A stretch of DNA of 34,898 bases, from contig CANTEO010000026.1 of NCBI GenBank assembly GCA_947652855.1, forward strand, positions 1-34,898. The letters run 5' to 3'. The DNA comes from an uncultured Roseburia sp. Its GTDB lineage: Bacteria; Bacillota; Clostridia; Lachnospirales; Lachnospiraceae. Both the position numbers and the translations under genes were made by a program. Of the stretch, positions 25,638 to 34,524 are shown in pieces (positions within the stretch are counted from its first letter, which is position 1; each line of letters opens with the position of its first letter). The notes beneath the pieces were generated by a model that saw nothing but the letters and a program-made list of their open reading frames with translations, did no database searches and was not told the origin of the DNA.

Positions 25638-26567
25638 ATGAGCCTACAGACAGAAGTGACAGATTTACTTGGGATTCAATACCCAATCATTCAGGGCGGC
25701 ATGGCGTGGGTGGCGGAGTATCATCTTGCGGCGGCGGTTTCTGAGGCTGGCGGGCTTGGCCTGATTGGCGCCGCAAGCGCGCCGCCGGAGATTGTCAGGG
25801 AGCAGATCCGAAAAGTGAAGGAGCTTACGGACCGTCCCTTTGGCGTGAACGTCATGCTGATGAACCCCAACGCGCCGGAGGTGGCGCAGGTGGTCGTGGA
25901 AGAAGGCGTGAAGGTGGTGACGACGGGCGCAGGAAACCCGGCGGCGCACATGAAGCTGTGGAAGGGCGCCGGGGTAAAAGTCATTCCCGTCGTCGCGAGC
26001 GTCGCGATGGCCCGAATGATGGAAAAGGCCGGGGCTGACGCGGTTGTCGCGGAAGGCACGGAATCCGGCGGGCATATCGGCTCCGCCACGACGATGACGT
26101 TAGTGCCTCAGGTCGTGGACGCGGTGAAAATCCCCGTGATTGCGGCCGGGGGGATTGGAGACGGCAGAGGCTTTGCGGCGGCCATGATGCTTGGCGCGAA
26201 AGCCGTGCAGATGGGGACGCGCTTTCTGGTGGCGAAGGAATCCATTGTGCATGAAAATTATAAAGAGCGCGTCATCAAGGCGAAGGACATTGATTCTGAA
26301 GTGACGGGGAGAAGCACGGGGCATCCGATTCGCGTGCTGCGCAATCATATGACGAGAGAATATCTGAAGATGGAGGAGGACGGCGTAAGCCTTGAGGAGC
26401 TTGAGACGCTTACGTTAGGCTCCCTGCGCAAAGCGGTAATGGACGGCGACGTGGTGAACGGCAGCCTGATGGCCGGGCAGATTGCGGGATTGGTAAAGAA
26501 GGAGCAGACCTGCAAGGAAATCATTGAAGAAATCATGGACGAGGCTGCGGCTCTTTTGAAAGGGTAA
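25638..26567 (+). CDS. fabK: Enoyl-ACP reductase II (FMN-dependent)
   Basis: Performs the last reduction of each elongation cycle, trans-2-enoyl-ACP to acyl-ACP, with NAD(P)H and FMN. A 309-aa TIM-barrel flavoprotein of the nitronate monooxygenase superfamily. It shows PIIQGGMAWV at the N-terminus, H146 in ESGGHIG (family catalytic His) and the phosphate-binding AAGGIGDGRG near 170. The ATG follows the acpP stop with no gap, so it is coupled. FabK enzymes are insensitive to triclosan, unlike FabI. Confidence 0.96.
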   Translation: MSLQTEVTDLLGIQYPIIQGGMAWVAEYHLAAAVSEAGGLGLIGAASAPPEIVREQIRKVKELTDRPFGVNVMLMNPNAPEVAQVVVEEGVKVVTTGAGNPAAHMKLWKGAGVKVIPVVASVAMARMMEKAGADAVVAEGTESGGHIGSATTMTLVPQVVDAVKIPVIAAGGIGDGRGFAAAMMLGAKAVQMGTRFLVAKESIVHENYKERVIKAKDIDSEVTGRSTGHPIRVLRNHMTREYLKMEEDGVSLEELETLTLGSLRKAVMDGDVVNGSLMAGQIAGLVKKEQTCKEIIEEIMDEAAALLKG

Positions 26568-26577
26568 GAAAGGGCAT

Positions 26578-26637
26578 ATGCTGCGCAAAAAGAAGATGGC
26601 TGCTTTTGCAGCCGCGCTTCGGCGCTCGCGTGCGTAG
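26578..26637 (+). CDS. Possible 19-codon basic mini-ORF
   Basis: ATG to TAG encodes MLRKKKMAAFAAALRRSRA, with AAAGGG just upstream. It is a cationic, amphipathic peptide whose reading frame covers three consecutive hairpins. It may be a leader peptide coupled to RNA folding, or chance. There is no evidence of expression. Confidence 0.2.
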   Translation: MLRKKKMAAFAAALRRSRA

Positions 26638-26645
26638 GGACGCAC
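26598..26645 (+). other. Three tandem hairpins between fabK and fabD
   Basis: GGCTGC-TTTT-GCAGCC (26598-26613), GCGC-TTCG-GCGC (26614-26625, a stable UUCG loop) and GTGCGT-AGGG-ACGCAC (26630-26645) follow one another, then TTTT at 26650. They may attenuate or protect the operon mRNA. Confidence 0.55.
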
Positions 26646-26665
26646 ACGCTTTTAGGAGGAAGGAG

Positions 26666-26724
26666 CTTGGGCAATTGCGCAGTTTTTATGGCATTTGTTG
26701 ATAAAGGCTGCCCAATTGCCCAAG
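26666..26724 (+). repeat. Perfect 12-bp inverted repeat upstream of fabD
   Basis: CTTGGGCAATTG (26666-26677) and CAATTGCCCAAG (26713-26724), with an extra CAG/CTG pairing inside. The loop is about 35 bases. It lies 24 bases before the fabD start. It is an RNA processing or control element, or an operator. Confidence 0.6.
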
Positions 26725-26748
26725 GAATTATAGAACAGGAGTGGCAAA

Positions 26749-27663
26749 ATGGGCAAATTAGTATTTATGTTCCCGGGGCAAGGCTCCCAATATGTGGGGA
26801 TGGGAAAAGAGTTTTATGACACGATCCCGGCTTGTAAGGCAGTGTATGAGGCTGCCAGCGAGGCGTCAGGGCTAAACGTCGCGAAGCTGTGCTTTGAGGA
26901 AAACGACAAGCTGAACATTACGGAATACACGCAGATTGCAATGCTTGCGACAGAAGCGGCCATTTTGGCGGCAGTCAAAGAGCAGGGCGTCACGCCGGAT
27001 GTGTCAGCCGGCTTAAGCCTGGGTGAGTATGGGGCGTTGCTTGCATCTGGCGTAATGAGCGAAAAGGACGCGTTTTCCGTGATCCGCAAGCGCGGCATCT
27101 ATATGCAGAACGCCGTGCCGACGGGCGGCGCAATGAGTGCCGTGCTTGGCTTGGACGCTGAAGCCATAGAGCGGGTTTGCAAAGAGACGGAAGGGATGGT
27201 ATCCATCGCGAACTATAATTGCCCAGGGCAGATAGTCATTACGGGCGAAAAAGCGGCGGTAGATGCGGCCGGGACGGCGTTGAAGGCGGCGGGGGCAAAA
27301 CGCATCGTCCCATTGAACGTCAGCGGCCCGTTCCATTCCCCGATGCTTTCTGTCGCGGGAGAGCAGCTTGGCGAGGCGCTTAAGGGAGTGGAGATTGCGG
27401 CAGATTTCACCCCTTATGTCGCGAACGTGACGGCGGATTATGTCACAAAGGCAGAAGACGTAAAGCCGCTTTTGAGGAAACAGGTGGCCTCTAGCGTCCG
27501 TTGGCAGCAGACGGTTGAGCGGCTGATTGCAGACGGCGCGGATACCTTTGTGGAGCTTGGGCCAGGCAGGTCGCTTTCCGGGTTTATGCGTAAAATCAAT
27601 CGGGACGTGACCGTGCATAACATTGATAAGCTGGAGGATTTTAAAAAATATGTTGAAAGGTAA
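26749..27663 (+). CDS. fabD: Malonyl-CoA:ACP transacylase
   Basis: Moves malonyl from CoA to ACP, feeding the condensing enzymes. A 304-aa cytoplasmic protein with FPGQGSQ at the N-terminus, nucleophile S90 in GLSLGEYG, catalytic H196 in SGPFHSPM and the C-terminal motif ELGPGRSLSGF. CAGGAG lies upstream of the ATG. It is separated from fabK by a 181-base structured gap, unusual inside this otherwise tight operon. The 3' end overlaps fabG by 14 bases. Confidence 0.97.
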   Translation: MGKLVFMFPGQGSQYVGMGKEFYDTIPACKAVYEAASEASGLNVAKLCFEENDKLNITEYTQIAMLATEAAILAAVKEQGVTPDVSAGLSLGEYGALLASGVMSEKDAFSVIRKRGIYMQNAVPTGGAMSAVLGLDAEAIERVCKETEGMVSIANYNCPGQIVITGEKAAVDAAGTALKAAGAKRIVPLNVSGPFHSPMLSVAGEQLGEALKGVEIAADFTPYVANVTADYVTKAEDVKPLLRKQVASSVRWQQTVERLIADGADTFVELGPGRSLSGFMRKINRDVTVHNIDKLEDFKKYVER

Positions 27664-28390
27664 GATAGCGCTCATTACCGGGGCGAGCCGGGGGATTGGC
27701 GCCGAAATCGCACGCTCCCTCGCGGCAGAAGGGGCTTTGGCCATCCTCAATTATAACGGCTCTAAGGACAGGGCGCAGAAGGTTGCGGAGGAAATTCGCG
27801 CCGCGGGAGGCGCGGCGGAGATTTGCCAGTGCGACGTTTCTGATTTTGAAGCCTGTGGGGAAATGATTTCGATGATTGTGAAGGAGCATGGACGCATTGA
27901 CATTCTGGTAAACAATGCGGGCATTACAAAGGACGGGCTTTTGATGAAAATGACGGAAGCGGATTTTGACGCGGTGTTAAGCACGAACTTAAAAGGCGCG
28001 TTCCATACGATCCGCCATGCGTCCCGCTGGTTTTTAAAGCAAAGGAGCGGAAAGGTCATCAATATTTCTTCTGTCTCCGGCATTTTGGGAAATGCGGGGC
28101 AGGCGAATTACTCGGCCAGCAAAGCGGGGGTCATTGGGCTGACAAAAAGCGCGGCCAGGGAGCTTGCGTCACGTGGGATAAACGTCAACGCGATAGCGCC
28201 AGGGCTGATCGCCACGGACATGACGGAGGCGATGCCAAAGGACGCCAGGGAGAAGATGGAGGCGTCCATCCCCTTACAGCGCATGGGGGAGCCGAAGGAC
28301 ATTGCGGACATGACTGTCTTTTTGGCCTCTGACAAAGCGAAGTACATCACGGGCCAGGTGTTTGCGGTAGACGGCGGAATGAGCATATAA
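27650..28390 (+). CDS. fabG: 3-oxoacyl-ACP reductase
   Basis: Reduces 3-oxoacyl-ACP to 3-hydroxyacyl-ACP with NADPH. A 246-aa short-chain dehydrogenase with the cofactor motif TGASRGIG, NNAG at about 88-91, and the catalytic set S141, Y154, K158 (YSASK). The chosen ATG at 27650 sits in the end of fabD and gives the standard N-terminus MLKGKIALITG; a longer frame from 27623 has no family support. GGAGG lies about 12 bases upstream. Confidence 0.97.
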   Translation: MLKGKIALITGASRGIGAEIARSLAAEGALAILNYNGSKDRAQKVAEEIRAAGGAAEICQCDVSDFEACGEMISMIVKEHGRIDILVNNAGITKDGLLMKMTEADFDAVLSTNLKGAFHTIRHASRWFLKQRSGKVINISSVSGILGNAGQANYSASKAGVIGLTKSAARELASRGINVNAIAPGLIATDMTEAMPKDAREKMEASIPLQRMGEPKDIADMTVFLASDKAKYITGQVFAVDGGMSI

Positions 28391-28471
28391 GGCAGTGGCA
28401 AGGCCATAGGCAGGCGTTGCGTGACAGAAGGCAGAAAGAAGTCATGGCGGCTGCCATAGAAGGAGGAAAGC

Positions 28472-29707
28472 ATGAGCAGGAGAGTTGTTGTGACGGGCTT
28501 AGGGGCCATCACGCCGATTGGGCTTGGCGTAGAGGAATTCTGGCAGTCCATAAAGGAAGGGAAGATTGGGTTTGCGCCCATCAGCAAATTTGACGCGTCA
28601 GAGTATAAATGCCATATCGCCGCAGAGGTGAAAGGGTTTGAGGGAAAAAATTACATGGACGCAAAGACGGCAAAGCGCATGGAATTGTTTTCACAGTACG
28701 CCGTCGCGGCGGCGAAAGAGGCCATGGAGGATGCCGGCATTGACATGGAAAAAGAAGACCCGTATCGCGTGGGATGCGCCATCGGCTCCGGGATTGGGAG
28801 CCTGCAGGCCATGGAGCGGGAGCATAAGAAGCTTTTAGAGAAAGGGCCGGGGCGCGTAGGCCCCTTGTTTGTCCCCTTGATGATTGGCAATATGGCGGCA
28901 GGGAACGTATCCATACAGTTTGGCTTAAAAGGAAAAAGCATCAATTCGGTGACGGCCTGCGCGACAGGGACGAACACGATTGGCGAGGCGTTCCGCGCGA
29001 TCCAGTATGGCGAAGCGGACGTCATGGCGGCAGGAGGGACGGAGGCTTGCGTCACCCCAGTCGGCATTGCCGGGTTTACGGCGCTGACGGCATTATCTAC
29101 AGTGGAGGATCCTAAGAAATGCTCCCTTCCCTTTGACAAAGACAGGAGCGGGTTTGTCATGGGCGAGGGCGCGGCAGTCGTCATATTAGAAGAATTGGAG
29201 CATGCGAAGGCAAGGGGCGCGGACATTTATGCAGAGGTGAAGGGATATGGATGCTCCTCCGATGCGTACCATATCACGTCCCCGGAAGAAAGCGGGGCGG
29301 GCGCGGCGCGCGCTATGTTAAACGCAGTGGAGGACGCGGGGCTTCTGCCTTCGGACATTTCCTATATCAACGCGCATGGAACGGGGACGCATCACAACGA
29401 TTTGTTTGAGACCCGGGCGATTAAGCTGGCGTTTGGCAGTCATGCAAAACAGATGAAAGTCAATTCCACCAAATCCATGGTGGGCCATCTTTTGGGCGCG
29501 GCGGGCGCAGTCGAGTTCGTCACCTGCGTCAAGGAATTGGAAGAGGGCTATCTGCATCGGACGGTGGGCTATGCCACGCCGGATGAAGAGATGGATTTGG
29601 ACTACTGTAAGGAGCCGGCAGTTGGGGAGTATCGCTATGCGGTCAGCAATTCCCTGGGCTTTGGCGGGCATAACGCCAGCATTCTCCTGGCAAAATATGA
29701 GGGGTAA
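28472..29707 (+). CDS. fabF: 3-oxoacyl-ACP synthase II
   Basis: Condenses malonyl-ACP with acyl-ACP for chain elongation. A 411-aa thiolase-fold enzyme with active-site C163 in TACATGTNT, H302 in NAHGTGTHHND and H339 in KSMVGHLLGAAG. AAGGAGG precedes the ATG. Eighty bases separate it from fabG and include a small ATGGC/GCCAT hairpin. The two-His-one-Cys triad separates it from FabH. Confidence 0.97.
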   Translation: MSRRVVVTGLGAITPIGLGVEEFWQSIKEGKIGFAPISKFDASEYKCHIAAEVKGFEGKNYMDAKTAKRMELFSQYAVAAAKEAMEDAGIDMEKEDPYRVGCAIGSGIGSLQAMEREHKKLLEKGPGRVGPLFVPLMIGNMAAGNVSIQFGLKGKSINSVTACATGTNTIGEAFRAIQYGEADVMAAGGTEACVTPVGIAGFTALTALSTVEDPKKCSLPFDKDRSGFVMGEGAAVVILEELEHAKARGADIYAEVKGYGCSSDAYHITSPEESGAGAARAMLNAVEDAGLLPSDISYINAHGTGTHHNDLFETRAIKLAFGSHAKQMKVNSTKSMVGHLLGAAGAVEFVTCVKELEEGYLHRTVGYATPDEEMDLDYCKEPAVGEYRYAVSNSLGFGGHNASILLAKYEG

Positions 29708-29709
29708 AG

Positions 29710-30147
29710 ATGTCAAAATTAACCACAAAGCAGATTATGGAAATCATTCCGCACCGCCAGCCGTTTTTGCTGATTGACACGATTGAGGAGCTGGAGGAAG
29801 GGAAGCAGGCGGTCGGCAGGAAATGCGTAAGCTACAACGAGCCTTACTTTGCAGGGCATTTTCCAAATGAGCCAGTCATGCCTGGCGTATTAATCATAGA
29901 GGCCATGGCGCAGGTCGGCGCGGTCGCTATCTTAAGCAAGCCGGAGCACAAGGGCAAGACGGCATATTTTGCCGGAATCAACGGGGCGAAATTTAAGAAA
30001 AAGGTGCTGCCTGGAGACGTGCTGACGCTGACGCTTGAGATTGTCAAAGAAAAAGGCCCGATAGGCGTTGGGAAAGGGACAGCGACGGTGGATGGAAAGA
30101 CAGTGGCCACCGCAGAACTTACATTTGCGATTGGAAATGGGGAATAG
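29710..30147 (+). CDS. fabZ: 3-hydroxyacyl-ACP dehydratase
   Basis: Dehydrates 3-hydroxyacyl-ACP to trans-2-enoyl-ACP. A 145-aa hotdog-fold protein with IPHRQPFLLID at the N-terminus and catalytic H50 (AGHFPNEPVMPG) and E64 (LIIEAMAQ). It begins 2 bases after the fabF stop. Neither fabM nor fabA is in the window, so how unsaturated chains are made is not explained here. Confidence 0.97.
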   Translation: MSKLTTKQIMEIIPHRQPFLLIDTIEELEEGKQAVGRKCVSYNEPYFAGHFPNEPVMPGVLIIEAMAQVGAVAILSKPEHKGKTAYFAGINGAKFKKKVLPGDVLTLTLEIVKEKGPIGVGKGTATVDGKTVATAELTFAIGNGE

Positions 30148-30150
30148 GAT

Positions 30151-31857
30151 ATGGCGCCAAAAATATTTAAGAAGAAATTCATCACAATAAAAGACAAAGA
30201 GCGGGAGCCATTGCAGGATGCGGGCGACTTGATCGTATGCCCTTCCTGCAAGGAGTTTTTAACAAAATCTGACGTGAAGGAAAACAAATATGTCTGTTAC
30301 CATTGCGGCGCGTACTTTCGGGTGCGCACGTTTAACCGAATCAAGATGGTGACGGACGCAAAGAGCTTCACGCCGTGGTTTGACGAAATGGAGTCAAAAA
30401 ATCCATTGGATTTTCCGGATTATAAAGAGAAAATAAAGGCGGCGCAGGACAAGACAGGGCTGCACGAGGGCGTGACCGTCGGCGTGGCGAAGATTTATGG
30501 CGAGCCAGCCGTGCTTGGCGTCTGTGACGCGAGGTTTTTGATGGGCAGCATGGGCCACGTCGTTGGGGAGAAGATCGCGTCCGCGGTAGAGCGGGCCACG
30601 GAATTGCATCTGCCTGTCATATTGTTTTGCTGCTCTGGCGGCGCGAGGATGCAGGAAGGGATTGTGTCTTTGATGCAGATGGCCAAGACCTCCGCGGCGT
30701 TAAAGCGGCACTCCGACGCGGGCCTGCTATACATCCCGATTTTAACTGACCCGACGACGGGCGGCGTGACGGCAAGCTTCGCCATGCTTGGCGACATCAT
30801 TTTAGCGGAGCCGGGCGCATTGATTGGGTTTGCGGGGCCGCGCGTCATTGAGCAGACGATTGGGCAAAAATTGCCGGAGGGCTTTCAGCGGTCGGAATTT
30901 CAGCTAAAGCATGGCTTTGTCGATGCAATCGTTGAGCGGAAAGATTTAAAAAAGACGTTGTATAAGATATTGAAGATGCATTCCGTAAAAACCGGATTTG
31001 CGAATTTCACCCCGGCGACGGATTTTGACTTTGCGCCAAGCGAGCTGATGAAGGAGCGCAGCGCAAAGAGCAAGGCCATGAGCGCGTGGGAAAAAGTAAA
31101 GTCGGTGCGCAGGACAGACAGGCCGGCCTCTGTGGATTATATGGAAGAAATCTTCGATGACTTTATGGAGCTGCACGGCGACAGGCAGTTTCGGGACGAC
31201 CCGGCCGTGGTGGGAGGCGTCGCCATGTTAGACGGGCAGCCAGTCACAGTGATTGGCGTGCATAAGGGCAAGGATTTAAAAGACTGTATGCGCCATAATT
31301 ATGGAATGCCGTCCCCGGAAGGCTACCGCAAGGCGCTGCGCCTGATGAAGCAGGCAGAGAAATTTCACCGCCCAATCATTACGTTTGTCAACACGTCCGG
31401 CGCATTTTGCGGCATGGAGGCGGAAGAAGGCGGGCAGGGGGAGGCAATCGCCAGGAACCTTTTTGAAATGTCCGGCATCAAGACGCCGATCCTTTGCCTA
31501 ATGATCGGGGAAGGCGGCAGCGGGGGCGCGCTTGCGCTTGCCGTAGGAAATGAAGTCTGGATGATGGAAAACGCGACGTATTCCATCCTTTCCCCGGAGG
31601 GCTTCGCCTCAATCCTTTGGAAAGACGGAAAACGCGCCAAGGAGGCGGCGGGCGTCATGAAAATCACGGCGCAGGATCTGCATGAGCTGAATGTCGTGGA
31701 GAAAATCATTCCAGAATTTGGCGGGGCGGATGACAAGTCGTTACATGACATTGCAATGTACATGAAATTCCATATGAGGAAATTCTTGGAAAAATACAGC
31801 AAAATGAGCGGTGAAGATCTTGCGGAGCAGCGATTCCAGCGATTTCGGAAGTTTTAA
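30151..31857 (+). CDS. accDA: Fused acetyl-CoA carboxylase carboxyltransferase (beta-alpha, AccD-AccA)
   Basis: Transfers carboxyl from carboxybiotin to acetyl-CoA, making malonyl-CoA. A single 568-aa chain: a zinc ribbon with C30, C33, C49, C52; the AccD domain (about 55-285) with CCSGGARMQEG; a linker (285-325); and the AccA domain (325-565) with ELHGDRQFRDD and IGEGGSGGALAL. In most bacteria AccD and AccA are separate proteins forming an alpha2-beta2 complex. Here the AccA part starts near its carboxyltransferase core and lacks most of the usual N-terminal helical extension. The fusion fixes 1:1 stoichiometry. The partners AccB (biotin carrier) and AccC (biotin carboxylase) are not in the cluster. 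Confidence 0.94.
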   Translation: MAPKIFKKKFITIKDKEREPLQDAGDLIVCPSCKEFLTKSDVKENKYVCYHCGAYFRVRTFNRIKMVTDAKSFTPWFDEMESKNPLDFPDYKEKIKAAQDKTGLHEGVTVGVAKIYGEPAVLGVCDARFLMGSMGHVVGEKIASAVERATELHLPVILFCCSGGARMQEGIVSLMQMAKTSAALKRHSDAGLLYIPILTDPTTGGVTASFAMLGDIILAEPGALIGFAGPRVIEQTIGQKLPEGFQRSEFQLKHGFVDAIVERKDLKKTLYKILKMHSVKTGFANFTPATDFDFAPSELMKERSAKSKAMSAWEKVKSVRRTDRPASVDYMEEIFDDFMELHGDRQFRDDPAVVGGVAMLDGQPVTVIGVHKGKDLKDCMRHNYGMPSPEGYRKALRLMKQAEKFHRPIITFVNTSGAFCGMEAEEGGQGEAIARNLFEMSGIKTPILCLMIGEGGSGGALALAVGNEVWMMENATYSILSPEGFASILWKDGKRAKEAAGVMKITAQDLHELNVVEKIIPEFGGADDKSLHDIAMYMKFHMRKFLEKYSKMSGEDLAEQRFQRFRKF

Positions 31858-31876
31858 GCTGCGGGGAGAAGGATAG

Positions 31877-32842
31877 ATGAGAAGCAGAATATGTGGTACG
31901 GGAAGCGCGCTTCCGAAGCGGGAAGTGACAAATGAGGAATTGAGCAGGCTAATGGACACTTCAGATGAATGGATTCGGAGCAGGACGGGCATCCGCTCCA
32001 GGCATCTTGCGGTGGAAGAAGGCTTAACGGAGCTTGCGGCGGACGCGGCGTCACAGGCATTAAGTGAAGCGGGCATAGAGCCTGGCGATTTGGACATGAT
32101 ATTGGCGGCGACGCTCTCCGCGGATAAGATACTGCCCTCGCTTGCCTGTGAGCTGCAGCGGGAGCTTGGCGCAAAGAACGCCGTCGCGTTTGACGTAAAT
32201 GCGGCGTGCTCTGGTTTTCTGTTTGCGCTTCAGACTGCCGATGCCTACATCCGATGTGGGATCTATCGGAATATTTTGGTTGTGGGCGGCGAGATTTTGT
32301 CAAAGCTGATGGATTGGAGCGACAGGTCCACCTGCGTGCTTTTTGGAGACGGGGCGGGCGCGGCGGTCGTAAGGCCGGATGAAAGCTTTGGGATTTTGGG
32401 CAGCGTGCAGGGATCGGATGGGGCGAGGGGAGAAGTCCTTCTCTGTGAAAACAGGAAGAACAACAATCCGTTTGTCTCAAATGAGACATCGCCCTCTTAT
32501 GTGTCTATGGATGGACAGGAGGTGTACAAATTCGCTGTGCGCACCGTGCCAAAGGCAATCCAGGAGGCTGCGGGCAAGGCGGGCGTCGCGGTGGAGGATA
32601 TAGATTTGTTTCTATTGCATCAGGCCAACATCCGCATTATCGAGTCCGTCTCCAAGCGCCTGAAGGTCCCGATGGAGAAATTTCCGACCAATCTGGAGCG
32701 CTGCGGGAATATCTCTGCCGGCAGCGTCCCGATTCTGTTGGATTACGCCAATCGAAAGGGCATGATTCAAAAAGGGCGCTGCATTGCGCTTGCGGGGTTT
32801 GGCGCGGGCTTAACCTGGGGCGCATCCGTCCTGACCTGGTAA
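31877..32842 (+). CDS. fabH: 3-oxoacyl-ACP synthase III
   Basis: Starts each chain by condensing an acyl-CoA primer with malonyl-ACP. A 321-aa protein with catalytic C111 in NAACSGF, H248 in LLHQANIRI and N278 in CGNISAGS. Length is normal. It is the second last gene of the operon, whereas fabH often leads such clusters in other Firmicutes. GGAGAAGG lies before the ATG. Primer preference (acetyl or branched) cannot be read safely. Confidence 0.96.
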   Translation: MRSRICGTGSALPKREVTNEELSRLMDTSDEWIRSRTGIRSRHLAVEEGLTELAADAASQALSEAGIEPGDLDMILAATLSADKILPSLACELQRELGAKNAVAFDVNAACSGFLFALQTADAYIRCGIYRNILVVGGEILSKLMDWSDRSTCVLFGDGAGAAVVRPDESFGILGSVQGSDGARGEVLLCENRKNNNPFVSNETSPSYVSMDGQEVYKFAVRTVPKAIQEAAGKAGVAVEDIDLFLLHQANIRIIESVSKRLKVPMEKFPTNLERCGNISAGSVPILLDYANRKGMIQKGRCIALAGFGAGLTWGASVLTW

Positions 32843-32863
32843 ATCCGCATGGAGGGAACTGCA

Positions 32864-33325
32864 ATGAAGGAAGGGCAAAACCCGGATCGAGTTTTGAATG
32901 AGCTATTGGTGAAATTGTTCAAAAGCATCATGGAGATTGAGGAAAAATACCTGATTACGTCGGAATTTAAGGACATCAGCGTAAATGATATGCATATTAT
33001 GGAGGCGATTGGAAAAGAAGAGCCGAAAAGTATGTCTACTGTGGCGAAATTGATGTCCGTCACGACAGGAACCCTGACGAAATCCATGGACGGCCTTTCG
33101 GATAAGGGGTATGTCAGCCGGGAACGCGGCAAAAAAGACAAGCGCATCGTGTTCGTGTCACTGACAGAAAAAGGCAGAAGGGCATATTCGCATCATGAGA
33201 CGTTTCACCGGAATATGATTGCTCAGACAAAGGATGGGTTAAATGAGCAAGAGGCGACTGTGTTAATTTATGCGCTTGCGAAGCTAAATGATTATTTTAA
33301 CCGGATTTATGATGGAAAGGGCTGA
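32864..33325 (+). CDS. MarR-family regulator, FabT-like
   Basis: A 153-aa winged-helix dimer expected to bind the TTTGA-N3-TCAAA sites at the operon promoter and repress it, with acyl-ACP as corepressor in the streptococcal FabT model. The MarR fold is seen in SVNDMHIMEAIG, the recognition region MSVTTGTLTKSMDGLSDKGYV and the wing RERGKKDKRIVFVSLTEKG. The start at 32864 has GGAGG 8 bases upstream; the upstream ATG at 32849 lacks a site. As the last gene of the operon it would repress its own synthesis. FabT identity rests on context and operators. Confidence 0.88.
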   Translation: MKEGQNPDRVLNELLVKLFKSIMEIEEKYLITSEFKDISVNDMHIMEAIGKEEPKSMSTVAKLMSVTTGTLTKSMDGLSDKGYVSRERGKKDKRIVFVSLTEKGRRAYSHHETFHRNMIAQTKDGLNEQEATVLIYALAKLNDYFNRIYDGKG

Positions 33326-33374
33326 TGGCAAAGGCAGTCAGGCAATTGACTATTGCAGAAGATCATATCATTAA

Positions 33375-33399
33375 GGGGGCCGCATTGCTTGCGGCCCCC
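33375..33399. terminator. Terminator between convergent operon end and LRR gene
   Basis: GGGGGCCGCA (33375-33384) pairs perfectly with TGCGGCCCCC (33390-33399). The following T-tract is poor. Probably bidirectional. Confidence 0.8.
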
Positions 33400-33425
33400 T
33401 TGCTTCATTCCCATTTTATGTGCGT

Positions 33426-34520
33426 TTACTGAATGGTAAACTGAATATTCGTCATGCATAATTCATTATTGATAGAAAGATATATTCTGGCCTTGTTTCC
33501 CTTAAATTTTTTCAAATTCAAATTTTTTATCTGAAATCTTCCGTTTTTATCTGGGGTCACATATCGAGTGAAGCCGCCTGTGCAGTCTTCATTAGCGTCA
33601 TTCCATCCCATATTCATCAAAACGACAGTCGCCCCTTTCACAGAAACGCGCCCTTCCAGCTTCTTGGTGGATGCGCTTAGCTTCTTATTTTTTGGATAAG
33701 AAATTTGAGCTCCATGCGTGATGTTCTGCATTTTTATCTGCTTGCTCATCCAGCTCTTCTTTTTGAGGAGCCTGGCCGGAAGTTTTTGGGAAAGTTCTTT
33801 TTCAGTCAGGCAATTGTCCGTAAATTTGCAAAGGATTGATTTTAACTTTGTAAAATTCTTCATATTTGGCAGTTTCTTTATTCGGTTTCCATTTAACTCT
33901 AGGGACTCCAGTTTCTTTAGCGCTCTAATCGCGTTTCCGTTTTCCAAACGATTTTCGGAGACGTCTAAGCTGGTGAGGTTGGTGAGGTTTTTGACCTCAT
34001 TGATGCTGGTTAGGTCGTTTCCCCTGACCTGAATGGAATCTAAATGCTTCAGTTGTTCAATGCCTTTTAAGTGGATGAGGTTATTATAGCTTGCCCACAG
34101 GACGGTAAGGTTTGTCAGGTTTTCAATTCCGTTCAAATTCTTTAAGCGGTTTGAGCCGATGAATAATCTTTTCAGGTTAGTCAAGCTCTCAATGCCGGCC
34201 AGGCTTGTTATCTTATTCATGCTCACATCCAGCATTTCAAGGGATTTTAAATCTTTCAGGGGTTTTAGGTTCTTTAGCTTAAGCTGTGTATTGCGGTATA
34301 AATATAAGGAATCAAGCTTTGTTAATTGTTCAAGCCCTTTTAGGCTCTTCAAGCTGGAATCTTGCAAATTCAGTTCTGTCAATTCGCTTAAATAGCCGAT
34401 TCCTGCCAGGCTTTGCACATCAGTAAAGCTTAGATCTAACTCTTTTATCCCCTTCGCTTCCCCTTCTGTAAAGGTGGTTTCGGTAGTTTTCCCCAATTGT
34501 TTTAGGATTTCCTGATAGAG
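33426..34520 (-). pseudogene. 5'-truncated internalin-like LRR protein
   Basis: The frame holds about ten leucine-rich repeats of the 22-residue LRR_4 type (for example LTNLKRLFIGSNRLKNLNGI), then a small C-terminal beta domain with GGFTRYVTPDKNGRFQI. Such proteins are normally secreted, but no signal peptide or ATG is present. Read upstream, the frame continues as LYQEILKQLGKT, the usual beginning of the mature LRR domain, then hits a stop at 34521-34523. A TTG at 34494-34496 gives a 356-aa product but has no ribosome site. I infer that the promoter, start and signal peptide were lost at a break near 34521. The function before truncation was probably surface adhesion. Confidence 0.75.
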
Positions 34521-34524
34521 CTAA

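Noticed and set aside
27623..27649. Longer fabG start at 27623
   Set aside because: It lies deep in fabD and adds nine residues not found in FabG; the ATG at 27650 gives the family N-terminus.
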